From assembly GCF_964199755.1 (NCBI RefSeq), contig NC_133896.1, positions 177,681,092 to 177,745,091 on the forward strand: 64,000 nucleotides of DNA. The letters run 5' to 3'. This document shows positions 36,621 to 49,189 of this stretch, piece after piece. How positions within the stretch are numbered: the stretch's first letter is position 1; each line of letters begins with the position of its first letter. The position numbers and the translations under genes were made by a program. The DNA comes from Larus michahellis (taxonomy: Eukaryota; Chordata; Aves; Charadriiformes; Laridae). The notes under the pieces were generated by a model, which saw nothing but the letters and a program-made list of their open reading frames with translations, had not been told where the DNA came from and ran no database searches.

Positions 36621-39600
36621 TGAGGAGGTTAAGCACGAGGGAGAAATAAATAATGAACGTGGGAAATCTGTCTACGGAAAACAACAAATCCCTAGATTCC
36701 TTGGTGCGTTGGATGCTTCTAAACTATACATCTTCCAGTATAGATACATATGAAGACATGGAAAGATTCTTGGCTTAATAATGGCTAGTGAGCTCAAGAT
36801 GATTCCTCAAGGTGGCCAAGAAGGATGTAAATCTTAGATCCCTAAACAGGTGAATCTCATGTAGAGCTGTACCGTTGTACTGTAACTGGCACCAATGAGG
36901 ATATTTTACTGAAATGCTGAATCTTTTTGAGCATCCACGGTTCAAGAGGGGATGACATCCACTCTCTCACACTTAGCTGTTGAGCCTGCACCCACTCGTA
37001 GTGCCTACTGAAATAGTCGGTGTTTAGCCAGCGGAGAGCCGTATGGAGGCAGGCACTACTTCCCTCTGAAGACCTTAATTCTGTATTGACCACGCAGTAA
37101 ACCGGGGGGCTCATTTTAAGAACGAGGTTTTTAGTCTTTCCTACTTACGGTCCCGTTCCCCCCCGCCTTTTTCTTTTCTCATTAGAAATAAAAAAAGCTT
37201 GTATAATTAAATTAAACTTATTGCAAATAGCCTTGCTTTCCTTAGTTACCTCTTGAGGAGCCCTAGTAGTTCATGAGCACAAGCTCACAGACTCTTTAGA
37301 AGGACCTTTTCAGTACACACTTAAAAGCTACATGCAATATAAATGCCTAAACAGAGGAAAAACGGTGAGAATGCGTTCTCTGAGCTATCAGATAAAGATC
37401 CACCAAGGTTGGAGGTTGAATGGCTGGAGTTAAACCTAGACAATTTCAATCTTGATCAGTCTCGCAAAGTGAAGTTGCTGGAGTATCACGGTTTATGTTC
37501 TGATGGATCTTTTTTGTTAGTTTTTGAGAATCACTCTGAAACAGCTTAAAGAGCACTAAAATAGCATGCACATCGTAGCTCAGGAAATCCTGATTTAAGT
37601 AAACTGGTAATGTGTTTTTGTTGCTTCATTTTTGCTGTTGTGCACCCCAGTTCCATGATCTGCTCAGAGGAGCCACCCCAACTCAGAGGAGCACAAAGAA
37701 TTAGGTAGTATCTCCTGTCTGTCTAAACAGTATGTCCCTGGGGAGAAAAACAGTCAGAAGGAACCAGCCCTTCTGCTATCATCAGAAACGGCCGTAGCAG
37801 CAGCAAAAGGAGGATTTTCAGTCAGAGGATATTAAAATTACGACAGGGTTCTCTCTTGCTTAATGATAAGGGTAGTAACTTAGATGACCATTACATTTTT
37901 CAACATATCCTGGTAGCTTGAGTGACATTTTTTGAAAACAAGAGGAAGATTAGGAACAAGCAAGTCATTTCAAAAAATGTCAATGCAAAGTACTGATTTT
38001 CCATGCATCTGCCTCAAAAGTAAGTGAGGTTTGACCTCTAGTGAAGACACATTAAACATCTTTCAGTAGTGAGCTGAAAAACTGGATGTCACTTGTCTGG
38101 AAGGATAACAGCAAAGTAGAGATTACGAAGACCTACCTCAGGCTGCAGCAGAAGGGTGAGTCAGGAGTTTGAGAGGTGCCTCCCATGAAAGCTTCTGAAG
38201 GCGTACTCCATTTTGCATCCCAATCACACCATAGAAGAGGAATGTCATTTTGTGATGAGAATGTTTAAAATCCTGATCTTAGTCAAAACTCCAGAAGTAA
38301 GAGAATGTATCCGGGCTCACCAGTGAAGCTAAAAACTCACCAGAACGTCTGCTGCATTTAGTGGCCATCACGAGGTCTTAGATGACCGATAAGAAGGATG
38401 AATGAACCAAAAGCTACCAACCTCAGAGACTCCAGTCCTTCACTATGAGAAACCTGATCAGCCTGGATAAAATGTGGCTGCAGACAAGTCCTGTCTCCTG
38501 TTCCCTTGGGGGCTTACAGAGTTGGTGACAATACTCATCTTGCTGGATGGGGAAATTTCTGTATTTCTAATCGTGGACTGTAATGAAAAGGCACAGCTGC
38601 ATCCCCCCTCATGGTTTCTATTTGCCTCATGGTGAACTCCTCCCATCAAGGAAGCAACTGCCTCCACGCAGTTTGTCTAGTTTCATTTACTTAGGTGAGG
38701 CATAGTCAGAAAATTACCAATTTGCCAACACTGGAACAATCTAGAAATAAGATAATAGGGGAAAAGTGACAGTGGTTATCCGTGATGACTCAGACGTCTG
38801 TTCACAATAGGGCTTTAGAAATGACACACATCTATCCAAATGCGTGGACACAGAAATGTCCCTCTTCTCAAACGTGTAACATAAGCAAGATGTCCATTAA
38901 AAAAAAAAAAGGGCAAATCAAACATTATAGAAGGTGAAATGTCTAATGACATGGGACGGTATTACAGATTTCACCTTAGTTTAGGTAACTGTATTATTCC
39001 CATGAGCTGCAGATGCATTCAATTTCAAAGTCCTTTAGAATGGTTTTCATTTCAGTTCTCAGACATACTTTAAGTCGGAGATTATGTTAAATAATGTACA
39101 ACATACTTAAACAGTTAATTAACACAGGGTTGCTTTTTTTCCCTCATTATTTTCTGCCTTTCTGAAAATATTTAGAGCCTGATCAACGGAAGTAAATAAT
39201 TTTTCAGTGAGAAAAATATGAAGCACTTTGTTAACATATCGGCACTTGCAGCTTCAAGTGTTACTCACGTTATTTTCTACAAAATATGCTGGAAACACAT
39301 GCAACACAATACTCACTAAAATATTCAGTCCAGCTTTATTCTACGTTTATTTTAAAGATATTCATTTATTCAGGTAATTAAGGATACTATTTGCCAAAAA
39401 GAGAGATTTAAATTGCAATCATCTGTTACAACCAGCTTAGCTAGTTTCCACTTGTAATATACTAATCATTTTTTTAAAAGTTCATTTTTTTGTAATTTCC
39501 TTTTGAAAAACTAAAAAAGAAAATAAGTAAAAAGAAATGTTTACTTTCAGAACAAGACACCAGATGAAAAAAAAAACCTTTCTCCATTTTAATGGTATTT

Positions 39601-42600
39601 TTGCTCAGATGTTTTTTACCAGAGCAGCTCTAGGTAAAAATATTTACGTATTAGAATGTTCACATTTGACCACACTTGTTGACTGACAACAAGTATTGTT
39701 GCTGGATGACTTAATGAAAGCTTGGTCTATGTCTTATTGTGTTATGCTATGGAAAACTACAGTTCGTGACCGTATAGCCCGTTTCAAATGCGTTGACCTG
39801 ACCGGTTCACAACATGCTTAGTTAAGCTCCGGAGCCCGCTTACGTATGAACTTGTAAGTAATGTGGCAAGTTGGATGAGGCAAGACTTTAACAACATGTC
39901 TTAATCCCTGTGCTGCTTGAAAGATATCAATAAGATAAAGGAGAGGAAAAGTTGATTCAATCTCTTAAGAAAACAAGGCTTCTTTCTCTCTAGATTGCAT
40001 ATTGATAGCTTTGTAGAGTAACAAAATACAAAGTTTTTTTTTAAGTGATTAGAAAATCTTGCTTCTGTGCAATTCAAGAGTAAGGCCTAACGATTCGTAA
40101 ATCTGGCACATGGTCTTGGGTACAAATTGCCATAAGGTACTACATAACTGCGTGTAGCCTGTGGGAAAAAAAAAAATGGGTATTTTGTTGCACTGGAGAA
40201 GCAAACTAATATTAAAGCATATATTTTGGCAGGACCAGCATAAAAATCGTATCTTGCTTTACAGATTTTAAAGTGTTTCACCACACAGCGCTGCAGTTTT
40301 TTCAAATTTTAAGTTTTTGTATTCAGATGCGACTTCACTGAAAAGGGAAAGAAGTGGAAGGGACAAAGAGGATGTTAATTCTTTTCCTTTTGATTCATGT
40401 CAGCGTTGCCAGATCATGTGAATAGTGCAGGTTGCAATTGCACAAACTGCCTTTCATCAATACCGCGTCTGCATCTGTCCCTGTTATTTTAAATCTTACA
40501 ATAAAACAATTATTTGAAGATAGTGAAATTCACCTCTGAGATAGATATTAGTCACAGTGGGTTAGACCAGCTCGGTCCACTGTGTTCTATCAGCAGAAGA
40601 ATTTTGCAATGATCCGTTGCAGCACTTCCAGTCCAGGTGGCATTATTTATAGTATGAAGCAGCGGCAATAAGCTTTCCTGGTATCTAATTTAGGAAGAAC
40701 AACAACAAAAAAGCCCTATGTTCTTTATCCCAAGGACATTGTGGTACTGTTAAACTAGTCTCGTGTCAGTGTTTCTTTCAAAAAAAATATCACACCGAGA
40801 GGTAGCGTGATGCAGAGCCTGCTTCCCTCTACCTGCATGCAGGAGTGAAAACAGCGCTCACGGAGAGCTAATAGCCAGAGAGCCAAAGAAGTTGCCTGTC
40901 CACACTGAATCATGCAACTTAAGGAATTCCCCTCCTCAAATAATTTGTTAAACATTAATGCACTATATTTTTAATTATCCACGCTCTCCATCAAATGCTA
41001 TGGCCCCATAATTTGCTTTATTGGATTAAATCTACTCTTACTGGCAACCTAAAACTTCAAAGCAAGCGGTAACCTTTGCGAAGTTGAGTGTTGAAGTGGT
41101 CATTGTATCCATGAGATTCGTCCAAGGTTCCTTACTATTTCATGAAGTTAGGTGCTTAAGGATGGGGTAAATAAAAACTAGAAAACTGCTATTTTTAAAG
41201 TAGACACCAGAAAACAAAGAAGGGAAAGGCATATATTAAATTCAGTACCCTGTCAATACTTAGGAGCTTTATGTAGTCTGTAGAAGGTGCTTCAAGCTAG
41301 AAGCTCTGAATTTTGTCTTGGCCATTTCTTTCCAAAGCTGAAGGTTGCTCCTTTCTTCAGAAATGGTCCCATCACTATCTTGCCCAAAGTTAACTTCTGT
41401 GAACACTTAACAGGGATGATCAGATTCAATCCTATTCACCACCTGAGGAAAACATACTCCGTTTCCTATGGAGGCAGTATAACGACTATGGAGCACTGTG
41501 AAGCCAACAGCCTTGCCAGTTCTGTTCAGACAGGGTTCCAGTTTCTGGTCCAATAAATACGTGTTGAGGATCACACCTGCTCTTATTACCAAACCCAACG
41601 ATTGCTATTGCATACAGAGTAAAGCACCTCTTAGTACTGTCATCTCCCTATGTAGCAGTAGGACTTGGCGTTGCCACAACTAGGACAAGTCTAGGTGGTC
41701 ACTGAGGCTGCCGGCGTTATCTGTACTTTTGGTTACCTCCATGGCCGCGTAGGACCAAAGCAGAGTTTTAGGAACCTTACAGTTACATCTTTTATGTTTT
41801 CAGAAGTTAGACAGAAGTGATGAGAATAAAGAACACAGAAAATCTCTTACATGAAAAAACAACAAAGAAGGTGGATCAGGTATTCCTGTTTCCAGAAACA
41901 TCCAGTGAATGCGAAAGCTTGCATATTAAAGATACTGTATATTTTTATGAAAACTAGGGCTGTCATTAAAATCAGGAAACGTGGTGCTCTTCACTGTTGT
42001 CCCATGGGGAGTCTGCACCTTTCTGTCATGAACCTGACAATTCTTGGAGACAGGACGGTAGGTCAGACAAGTCCATGAAGACGATGCAGTACAGTAACCT
42101 TTACATTTTTAAATAAAACTAATTTCAAGATGCTTTATTGGCATTTCATTCATAGCTAAAAGCATCTTGAACACGGACTGTTCACAGGAAAATACTTCGC
42201 TTTGTATTAAAAATAAATATAATTAAACCCAAAAAATTTAACTTACATTTATGTTAAAAATGTGTATATAATATTTCAGTTTACAACTACAAAAGAATAA
42301 TAGTGAATTATCAAAGATCCTTGATGTTACTGCAGCTGGAAACGTAAGAACTTTACATAGTTTGTTTCTTCGTAATTTCACAGAGTTTAATGGATCAAAA
42401 CCCCTCTATTTTTAAGTTATTCATCTGTCTCGGAATTACTATCACGGTGTAAAACTATTTGACAAAGGCTTCAGCCTGTACAGGTCTGAAATGGCATGTC
42501 AGAATGAAAACCCGCTACATTTCATAGGATTGGGTGTTTGGTTTTCACCGACAGCGGCTCTAATCAGGCCCCTTAGGTTTCCCTAAGGGAGGTTTCAGAC

Positions 42601-45600
42601 CGTCTCCATTGTGTAGGAGGGCACCCCGGCTGCGCGTCGAGATTAGCCGGCAGAGATTTTACGGGGTTGAGAAAGAAAGGTAAGCTCCCTCCTGCTGTTG
42701 GTAAACACCGTTATTGTTCTCCATTCCCGGCCGAATGGAACCAATGCCATTCTGCAAAGTTAATTACTGCAATAATGAAAGAAATGACACAAAATGACAA
42801 GGAATGTGCTAATTCAGTAAGGCTCAAGTCATTGACATATTAGTCCCTTTACTGGTCGTTGTTACTTTCAGGCACGTACTCCTTTACTCGTAAATACTGA
42901 GTGGATTTTGGGGACTTAGGATTTAAGTAATAAATTCATAAAATAAAGATTAATGTGTAAGAAGTGGTGCCAGGTGATCTCTTAGGAGTTGTCTGGTCAG
43001 TACCCGAGACCTGAACACAGAAGATCTCTGATGAAGTCTCTGAAAAAAAGGATTTAGCCGTCCTTGCAGGACTTGCAGCACGTTCCCTTTCCAATGTCCA
43101 AGAATGAAGACTCACTAGAATTTCATTTACATGCTTAAAATAATTAAACTTTCGAGAAGGAAAAGACGGCAAGTGAATAGACCGCACCAAAAATATTGTA
43201 TTTTCTCCTTGCTTACTTCCCACAGTATCACAGAGGAGATGAGTGATCCTAATTTTTGTGCGAACGTCTTACCCATTAGCTCCGGATGACAACTTGTGAA
43301 TCTGTGTTTACGCGGCTCCACTGGCACTGGGAGCTGTGTGCGGGGAAACCACGGGGCTGTGAAACGTCGAGTGACAAGTCTCCTGCATGTGTGGCTCTCT
43401 ACCAGCGATGGGGAGCACAAGAAAGTTTGGGCACAGAAGCGACCCCCGCCTCTCGAGGTCTCAGAGGGAACTCGGTAGGAATGTTTCCAACTCTTTCTTT
43501 TAGAAAGGGCCACTGCACTTTAGGTAACAATCCTGTTTAAAATCCACATATAAATTCTAGACGACAGCTCCCTCGTAAAGCGCTGCATTGCCAGGCTCTA
43601 CCTTACAATAATGCACAAAGAAACGAGTTCGTCGAAAGAACTGAACGAGAAAGCAAAAGAGAAAGTCTTGCATGCTGCACTATGGATCTCTACAGTCACG
43701 ATAAAAAGGAGCACGGGCAATTGCTAACAATTTCAGCTGCAACACTGAATAATCTCAGTAATCCTTCTTCTATTCAACCAAAAGGAAAAATGAAAAGACT
43801 TTCATTGAAATACAGTCATAAATTCCATCCATAAGGCTTTTCCTGCAATTAAGTTACATTTACTGATCCACTACTCCTTAAAAGAAGCATTAACACAAAG
43901 ACTTCAATTATTCATGGTCAAACAAAGTTGATTCTATTGCTTCAATCAAAGCGGCATTCTCTTTTACAGTGGTTATTTCTGTAGTATCTTCAAAAAGGGC
44001 ACAGAGTCTATGAAAACATGTAAGTTTCTGAGTAAAAGCTATTTCCATGATCAATCCTAACTTTTTGCATTTAATACTTTTGTCGTTTCCTGCTTTCATG
44101 GAGATGAAATTTGCTGGGGTTTTTTTGGGTTTTTTTTGTCCCCTTCATCCTTTAAAGGGCAAGCTGCTTAAACTTCACCATTTTTTTGAACCCAGTTCCA
44201 ATGTCCTGAGAGAAAGAAGTATCTCCTCCTCTCTCTCTCTCAGAAAAAAGAAAATAAAAATTTACTATTATGGAAAACTTATCGGTGAGGAAAGACACCC
44301 AGGGAACTCTGCAAAGTGAACTCTCTGGAATGAACTTGGTGGTTCTTGTGCTGTCAGCAGAGGGCTTAAAGAGCTGCAGAGGGTCTCACATCTGCGGAGC
44401 CGTACCCATTTCTCCCACTGCTAAAAGCTTCGGCAAAACCCGCCGCTCGCTCTTCCATAATTCCCAGCTGCTGTCCATTTCTGGTAGCGAAGCCGTCCCC
44501 CGAGAGTTAGCACCTTGTACTGCTGCTGATTGCTGCCCAGCTTCAGTCTGAAATACCCCAAGTGTGACTGCCTTAATTAAGCTACAGAAGTATGCGTTTT
44601 AAAGGTCAAGAGTTCCCAACCAATCCTAGGAATTTAGGAAGGGGATAATATTGCCCAAAGACACTAAGCAAAGCTTGATCTTCCAGAGATACTTGTTTCA
44701 TTTGCAAAGGTTGAGAATGAATACAGATTCTCGATATTCTTTGGTATAAGAAAATACCAGGGATACATTTCTTTGACTCAGTAAAAAGTCTAACATATGT
44801 TCTATTAGATCTAATGTTAACAGGGAGATAAATTCTTTCCTCAGTAGAGCTCCCTAATGAGAGTAACCCTGAGAGATGACAGGCTGTTACAGCCTCAAAT
44901 GGTTGCGTATAAATCTGTTTTCATGCAAATGTGCACCAGAGTTGACAGCTGATTGAGGCATGTATATAAACACTTCTTCAAAAAGTAAAAATTTGTTTCT
45001 AGAAAGTCATGGTCTCCGAGTCACGTTTTCCAAAGGCACAGAAGCTGGTGAATGCACACCAGGAGCAAAAGAATTCTACCAGACCATCTTGCAGATGTCA
45101 GAGGTTCAGTAGAGTTAGTGTTTGCTGGAAGGAGGTATCACACAAAAGGATAACTGAAACAGCAAACAACAGCTGACGTGTAAGAGGTAGCAAATTGCAT
45201 CCCAGAGATACTGAGAAATACTCAGACAAATAATATTTGAATTTAACGTTGTTCCTCTTTTACAAGGTTTCATCACTGTTCTGCACAGGAACTCCTGAAG
45301 GGGAGGAAGGCTACAAGTCTCAATGACATACCGTTTCTTTACACAGAAGATATTTAGAAATTACAACGCCAGTGAAGCACGATCACAGGATTCAGCAACA
45401 AGCCGTAAAAGTTTAGGTCCTTATTTAAAAAAAGCTATTTCATGTTTTCAAGTTTTTCCTCAACCAAGAGATTTCCTTGATGCTTTCGAGCTTCTTTGCT
45501 TCTAGCAAGGGACAGAAAGGTGAGAACGCAATTATGCTGTTAAAAAAAATAAATCTTAACCTGCTCTAAACCAACTGTCCTTCACTTCTTTCCTGTTCAG

Positions 45601-46542
45601 CCCATGTACTTACGAAACTCACCACTTAAGTAACACCAACTTAATGTACCAAGAAATGTGATACTGGGTAGAGATTTTTCTCTGCTCCTTCTGGTTTGAA
45701 AAAGAGGAACTGGGGATGATTATGTGGGTTGGGCACTGCAGTCACAAGTTGCTTATATGCATGACTACCCTTAGAAAGTTCTCTTTACTTCATTATTTTT
45801 GACTCACACATCACTGACACAAGGCCTGCTACAATGGGAAACTGCAAAGACCATTTCATGAAGAAGAATTTTGGAATAATTCATTTGACAACTATGTTTG
45901 TGGGAACTAACATCAGTAAAAATGCTGTACAGGTAACGCAACTGAACCTTTTCATTACTTAAAGAGCAAAAAGGTTCATTAATTTTTGCTATGGGGCATT
46001 TCACATTTGAATAGTTATATTTAAGTGACATTCTAGCTTTCACATGAAAAGCTTCGAAGGTCTCCTCCTAGACAATTAATTCTAGCCTTGGAGTCTAGTG
46101 AGGAGACAGGAAAAATACACAGTCTTCAACTGGAAAAAAAATTACATACAGAGATTTACATAGGGACTACATGGATTACAAGATTTTACCAACAGCATTA
46201 TGTGTTATCAGTATATGCTAACAAATTACTTTTATTTTTGCAAACTTAAAGATGGGCCTAAAAAAAACGCCAAAACTTTGCCAGATATGTCACTTGTCAT
46301 CTGAAGAACTGTTTAAATGTCAATAAAATTTCACCACAAATCAGCCGAATTTTCTTTCAGCCTTCCTAGAAAATCAGGCTGCCTGGATGACACAGACATT
46401 TACAATGCCCAGTTCATTCTGGAAGCATCAAAATGTTCTTGTATGTTGTATTTCCACGGAAGAACTAAACACTTTGTGTCTTTCGGATGGTAAGAAGTTA
46501 ATTAATGTCACTATCTTATATTAGTATATTTAGAAATACTAC
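36621..46542. other. Intergenic between PIBF1 and KLF5
   Basis: About 10 kb, mostly AT-rich, with no gene recognised. A 68-codon plus-strand frame at 37343-37549 has no family resemblance. A CpG-bearing patch lies at about 42540-42740 and a short inverted repeat at 40553-40584. Confidence 0.55.
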
Positions 46543-47510
46543 TATAGAGTAATTTAGGTTAGACAGGAATTCTGAAAATCAGCCATCTAGTCCACCTCAA
46601 AGTCGGGTCCAATTATACCAGGTTGCTCAGGACTTTGTCCAGTTGAGTCCCGAGTATCTCCAAGGATGAAGATAACACCACCTTTCAGGGCAACCTGTTT
46701 CAGTATTTGACCATTACTTTCACAGTAAAAGCATTTTTCATAATAGCTGAGTTTTCTAGTGCTTCGTCTTGTGTCCAATGCCTCTTAATTCTGTCGCTGT
46801 GCGCCTCTGAGAGGGGCCTGGCTCTGTTGCCTCTGTACCATCCCATTAGGTAGTTGGAGACTGCAACAAGTTCCCCCCAAAGCCCTCTATTCTTAAGGCT
46901 GACCAAGTCCAGTTCTTTCAGCCTTCCCTTCTACATCAGGTGCTCCAGCCCCTGATCATCTTGGTGAATCTCTGCTGCGTTCACTTCAGTATGTCAATGT
47001 CTCAATTGAACAAGCCCAAAACTGGATGCAACGCTCCAGATGTGGTCTCTCATGTGCCAAAGAGAAGAGAAGGATCACTTCCCTCCATCTGCTGGCCATC
47101 CTGTTGTTAATACCACCCAAGATGCGGCTGGCTGGCACATCGCTGACTCATGTTCCATTTGTTGTCCACTAGGACCTTGAGGTCCATTTCTGCCAAAGCT
47201 GCTTTCCAGCCAGTACTGGCATATGAGGTTATTCCATCCCAGATGTGGGACTGCATTTGCTTTTCTTAAATTTCATAAGCTTCTTGTCATAAGCCGATTT
47301 CCAGCCTGTTGAGGTCTCTCCGAGACCCTGCCCTCCAGTGCACAGACCACTCCCCCAAATTTGGTAATGCCTGTGAACTTGCCGAGGGATGCTGCTATTT
47401 GCTGGCTGGCAGCTGGACTTTGCATAGCTGATCACATTTCTTTGAGCTTGCCGTGTCAGCCAATTTTCCACCCACCTTATAGTCCACATCTCACCAATTT
47501 GTCTATAAGA
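46543..47510 (-). mobile_element. CR1 LINE, long diverged fragment
   Basis: The plus strand begins with TATAGAGTAATTTAGGTT (the inverted CR1 3' end) and continues colinearly with the inverted CR1 3'UTR and ORF2 end, including TATCTCCAAGGATGAAGAT, CCAGATGTGGTCTC, TCACTTCCCTCCATCTGCTGGCC and TTGTTGTCCACTAGGACC. It is about 970 bp with internal small deletions; no long frame survives. Confidence 0.87.
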
Positions 47511-48929
47511 TACTATAGGAGAAAAAATTGTGAATACTTAAGATTCCAACTAGTATCTTGTCTAAAATAGCTCACAGTCCTTCTAGGTAACACAATTTAT
47601 TAAGTATTTGGTGATAACAGACAAACAGGATAGTCTGGGAAGTTAAACTAGGGACTGTGAATCATATAAAATATCTATTACAAACTAGAAAATTAGTATC
47701 TGCATATGGGAGATATTTCACATGAAAGACAGGTTAATGATTCTTTTCACATAAAAATACAAGTTAGATAAAACCCTAGACTTCAGGAAACCACAGTTTA
47801 TTCAGGAATGTCTGTACAGATAGGCCTGTAAGCCCAAAGGTTTGTGTATTTTTTTCCCCAGTGAACACCGGTTAGCCTAATAAAAGATATTACCTCTGTC
47901 TACATGCTTGGCCTCCCTCACTCACAGAATGAGAATTTTAATCCTGTGATGCGCAATTGGTAGCATTTTTACCTCACTCTCTGAATTATAACAAAATAAT
48001 AATAAAGAAACTGAACTTACCTGGAGCAGAGGAAGTATTCCTGTGCTTCAAACTACTGTTTGGAAAATGAAAAGAAGTGTATCTAGGAATCATAAGCTTG
48101 ATGTTGCTCAGCATTACATAGTAAATAATTATTGTTCATGGCCAGGTAGGAACAATGAATCAGTTGAAGGGATATTCTTAAGGAAAAGGGAGGTAAGAAA
48201 AAGGAGCTTCCTCTTAAATGAAATCTGAGCAATATTTTCAGTATACAGTCACTTAAACAATATAATCTATATTTATGTTATATAGAGAGACATACCATAC
48301 GCAGTCAAAAGTGCTTTGAAGTATTAGAGACCTTTTCTACAGTCTAAATAGGTGGTGGAGTGGAATAAATAAGTTGACTGTGTTCTTGTAAGATGGGGCT
48401 TATTTTCATACAATTAAATATGGCAAGTTATCCATTTCACCATTACATGGTACAGTACTCACACATCGTGGCTCTATTTTTATTATGACACTGATGTACT
48501 ACGCTAGAGCAAGTGTGTCTAGCCTATTAAGTATCAGTGCTGATAATTAAGATGTATTTTATTGCTTTTCTTCAGAACATTTTAAATAACTGTTTGGTAG
48601 AACAAATGACATCAAACGACAAACCATACAAATCAAGGCCGATAAGAGGGGTTTTTTTTCCACCTGACATGAATTTCCTTCATAGAAAGTAGGATATAGT
48701 CTGGTGTTAACTCATGTATATTTTTCAGATTTCTATGAGCCAGAATAGTTGCAAGGAATGTGGCATGAAACACAGGGCCCAAGAAAAACAATATAAAAAA
48801 GCCGAGACATGCATTAATTTGAACACTCTGAATAACACGTCTTTTAACTGCCCCGATTATGAATATGTACAATATGCTAGTGTTTATTTATCTTTTAAAA
48901 TTCAAATGTATGTTAGTAAAATCATTGCA
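47511..48929. other. Intergenic, just downstream of PIBF1
   Basis: AT-rich; nothing recognised apart from a second AATAAA for PIBF1 at 48883-48888. Confidence 0.55.
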
Positions 48930-49132
48930 TGTCGTATTTCCACACATTTTATTCACATAGCAGATCTAAAAATTATTTTACGAAGCATAAGATCATTTGA
49001 CAGGTATAAAGGAACAGTTAAAACCAAAACAGTTGTTTGCTTTTAGGGTAAAAAGGGCATCGTTATGGTGAAAATAACTTTCTTCAAAGGAAAGGTCCCC
49101 AAAGGATTACTTTGAATAATTTTGGAAAAATG
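48930..49132 (-). other. PIBF1: PIBF1 3'UTR (approximate)
   Basis: About 200 nt from the PIBF1 stop codon to a cleavage site expected 15-25 nt past the first AATAAA (48948-48953). A second AATAAA at 48883-48888 could give a slightly longer form. Confidence 0.65.
48948..48953 (-). terminator. PIBF1: PIBF1 polyadenylation signal
   Basis: The minus strand reads AATAAAATGTGTGG, a canonical signal immediately followed by GU-rich sequence. It is the first AATAAA after the PIBF1 stop codon. Confidence 0.65.
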
Positions 49133-49189
49133 CTATGGTGATGTTTTCTTCTGCAGTTTCTTGTACCATACAGGTGCCTCTTTATTTGT
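49133..49189 (-). CDS. PIBF1: PIBF1 terminal coding exon
   Basis: Very short coding segment of 18 codons plus TAG, after the acceptor TTTATTTTACAG. It encodes TNKEAPVWYKKLQKKTSP, aligned with the human end TKKEAPEWSKKQKMKT, with an A-P-x-W core and a basic tail. It was found by looking for the expected continuation after FTPKPTLF. Confidence 0.88.
   Translation of the reverse strand, partial: TNKEAPVWYKKLQKKTSP

Noticed and set aside
37343-37549. 68-codon plus-strand frame with protein-like composition (MPKQRKNGENAFSELSDKD...)
   Set aside because: No recognised family, splice sites or promoter, and the length is within chance for AT-rich DNA.
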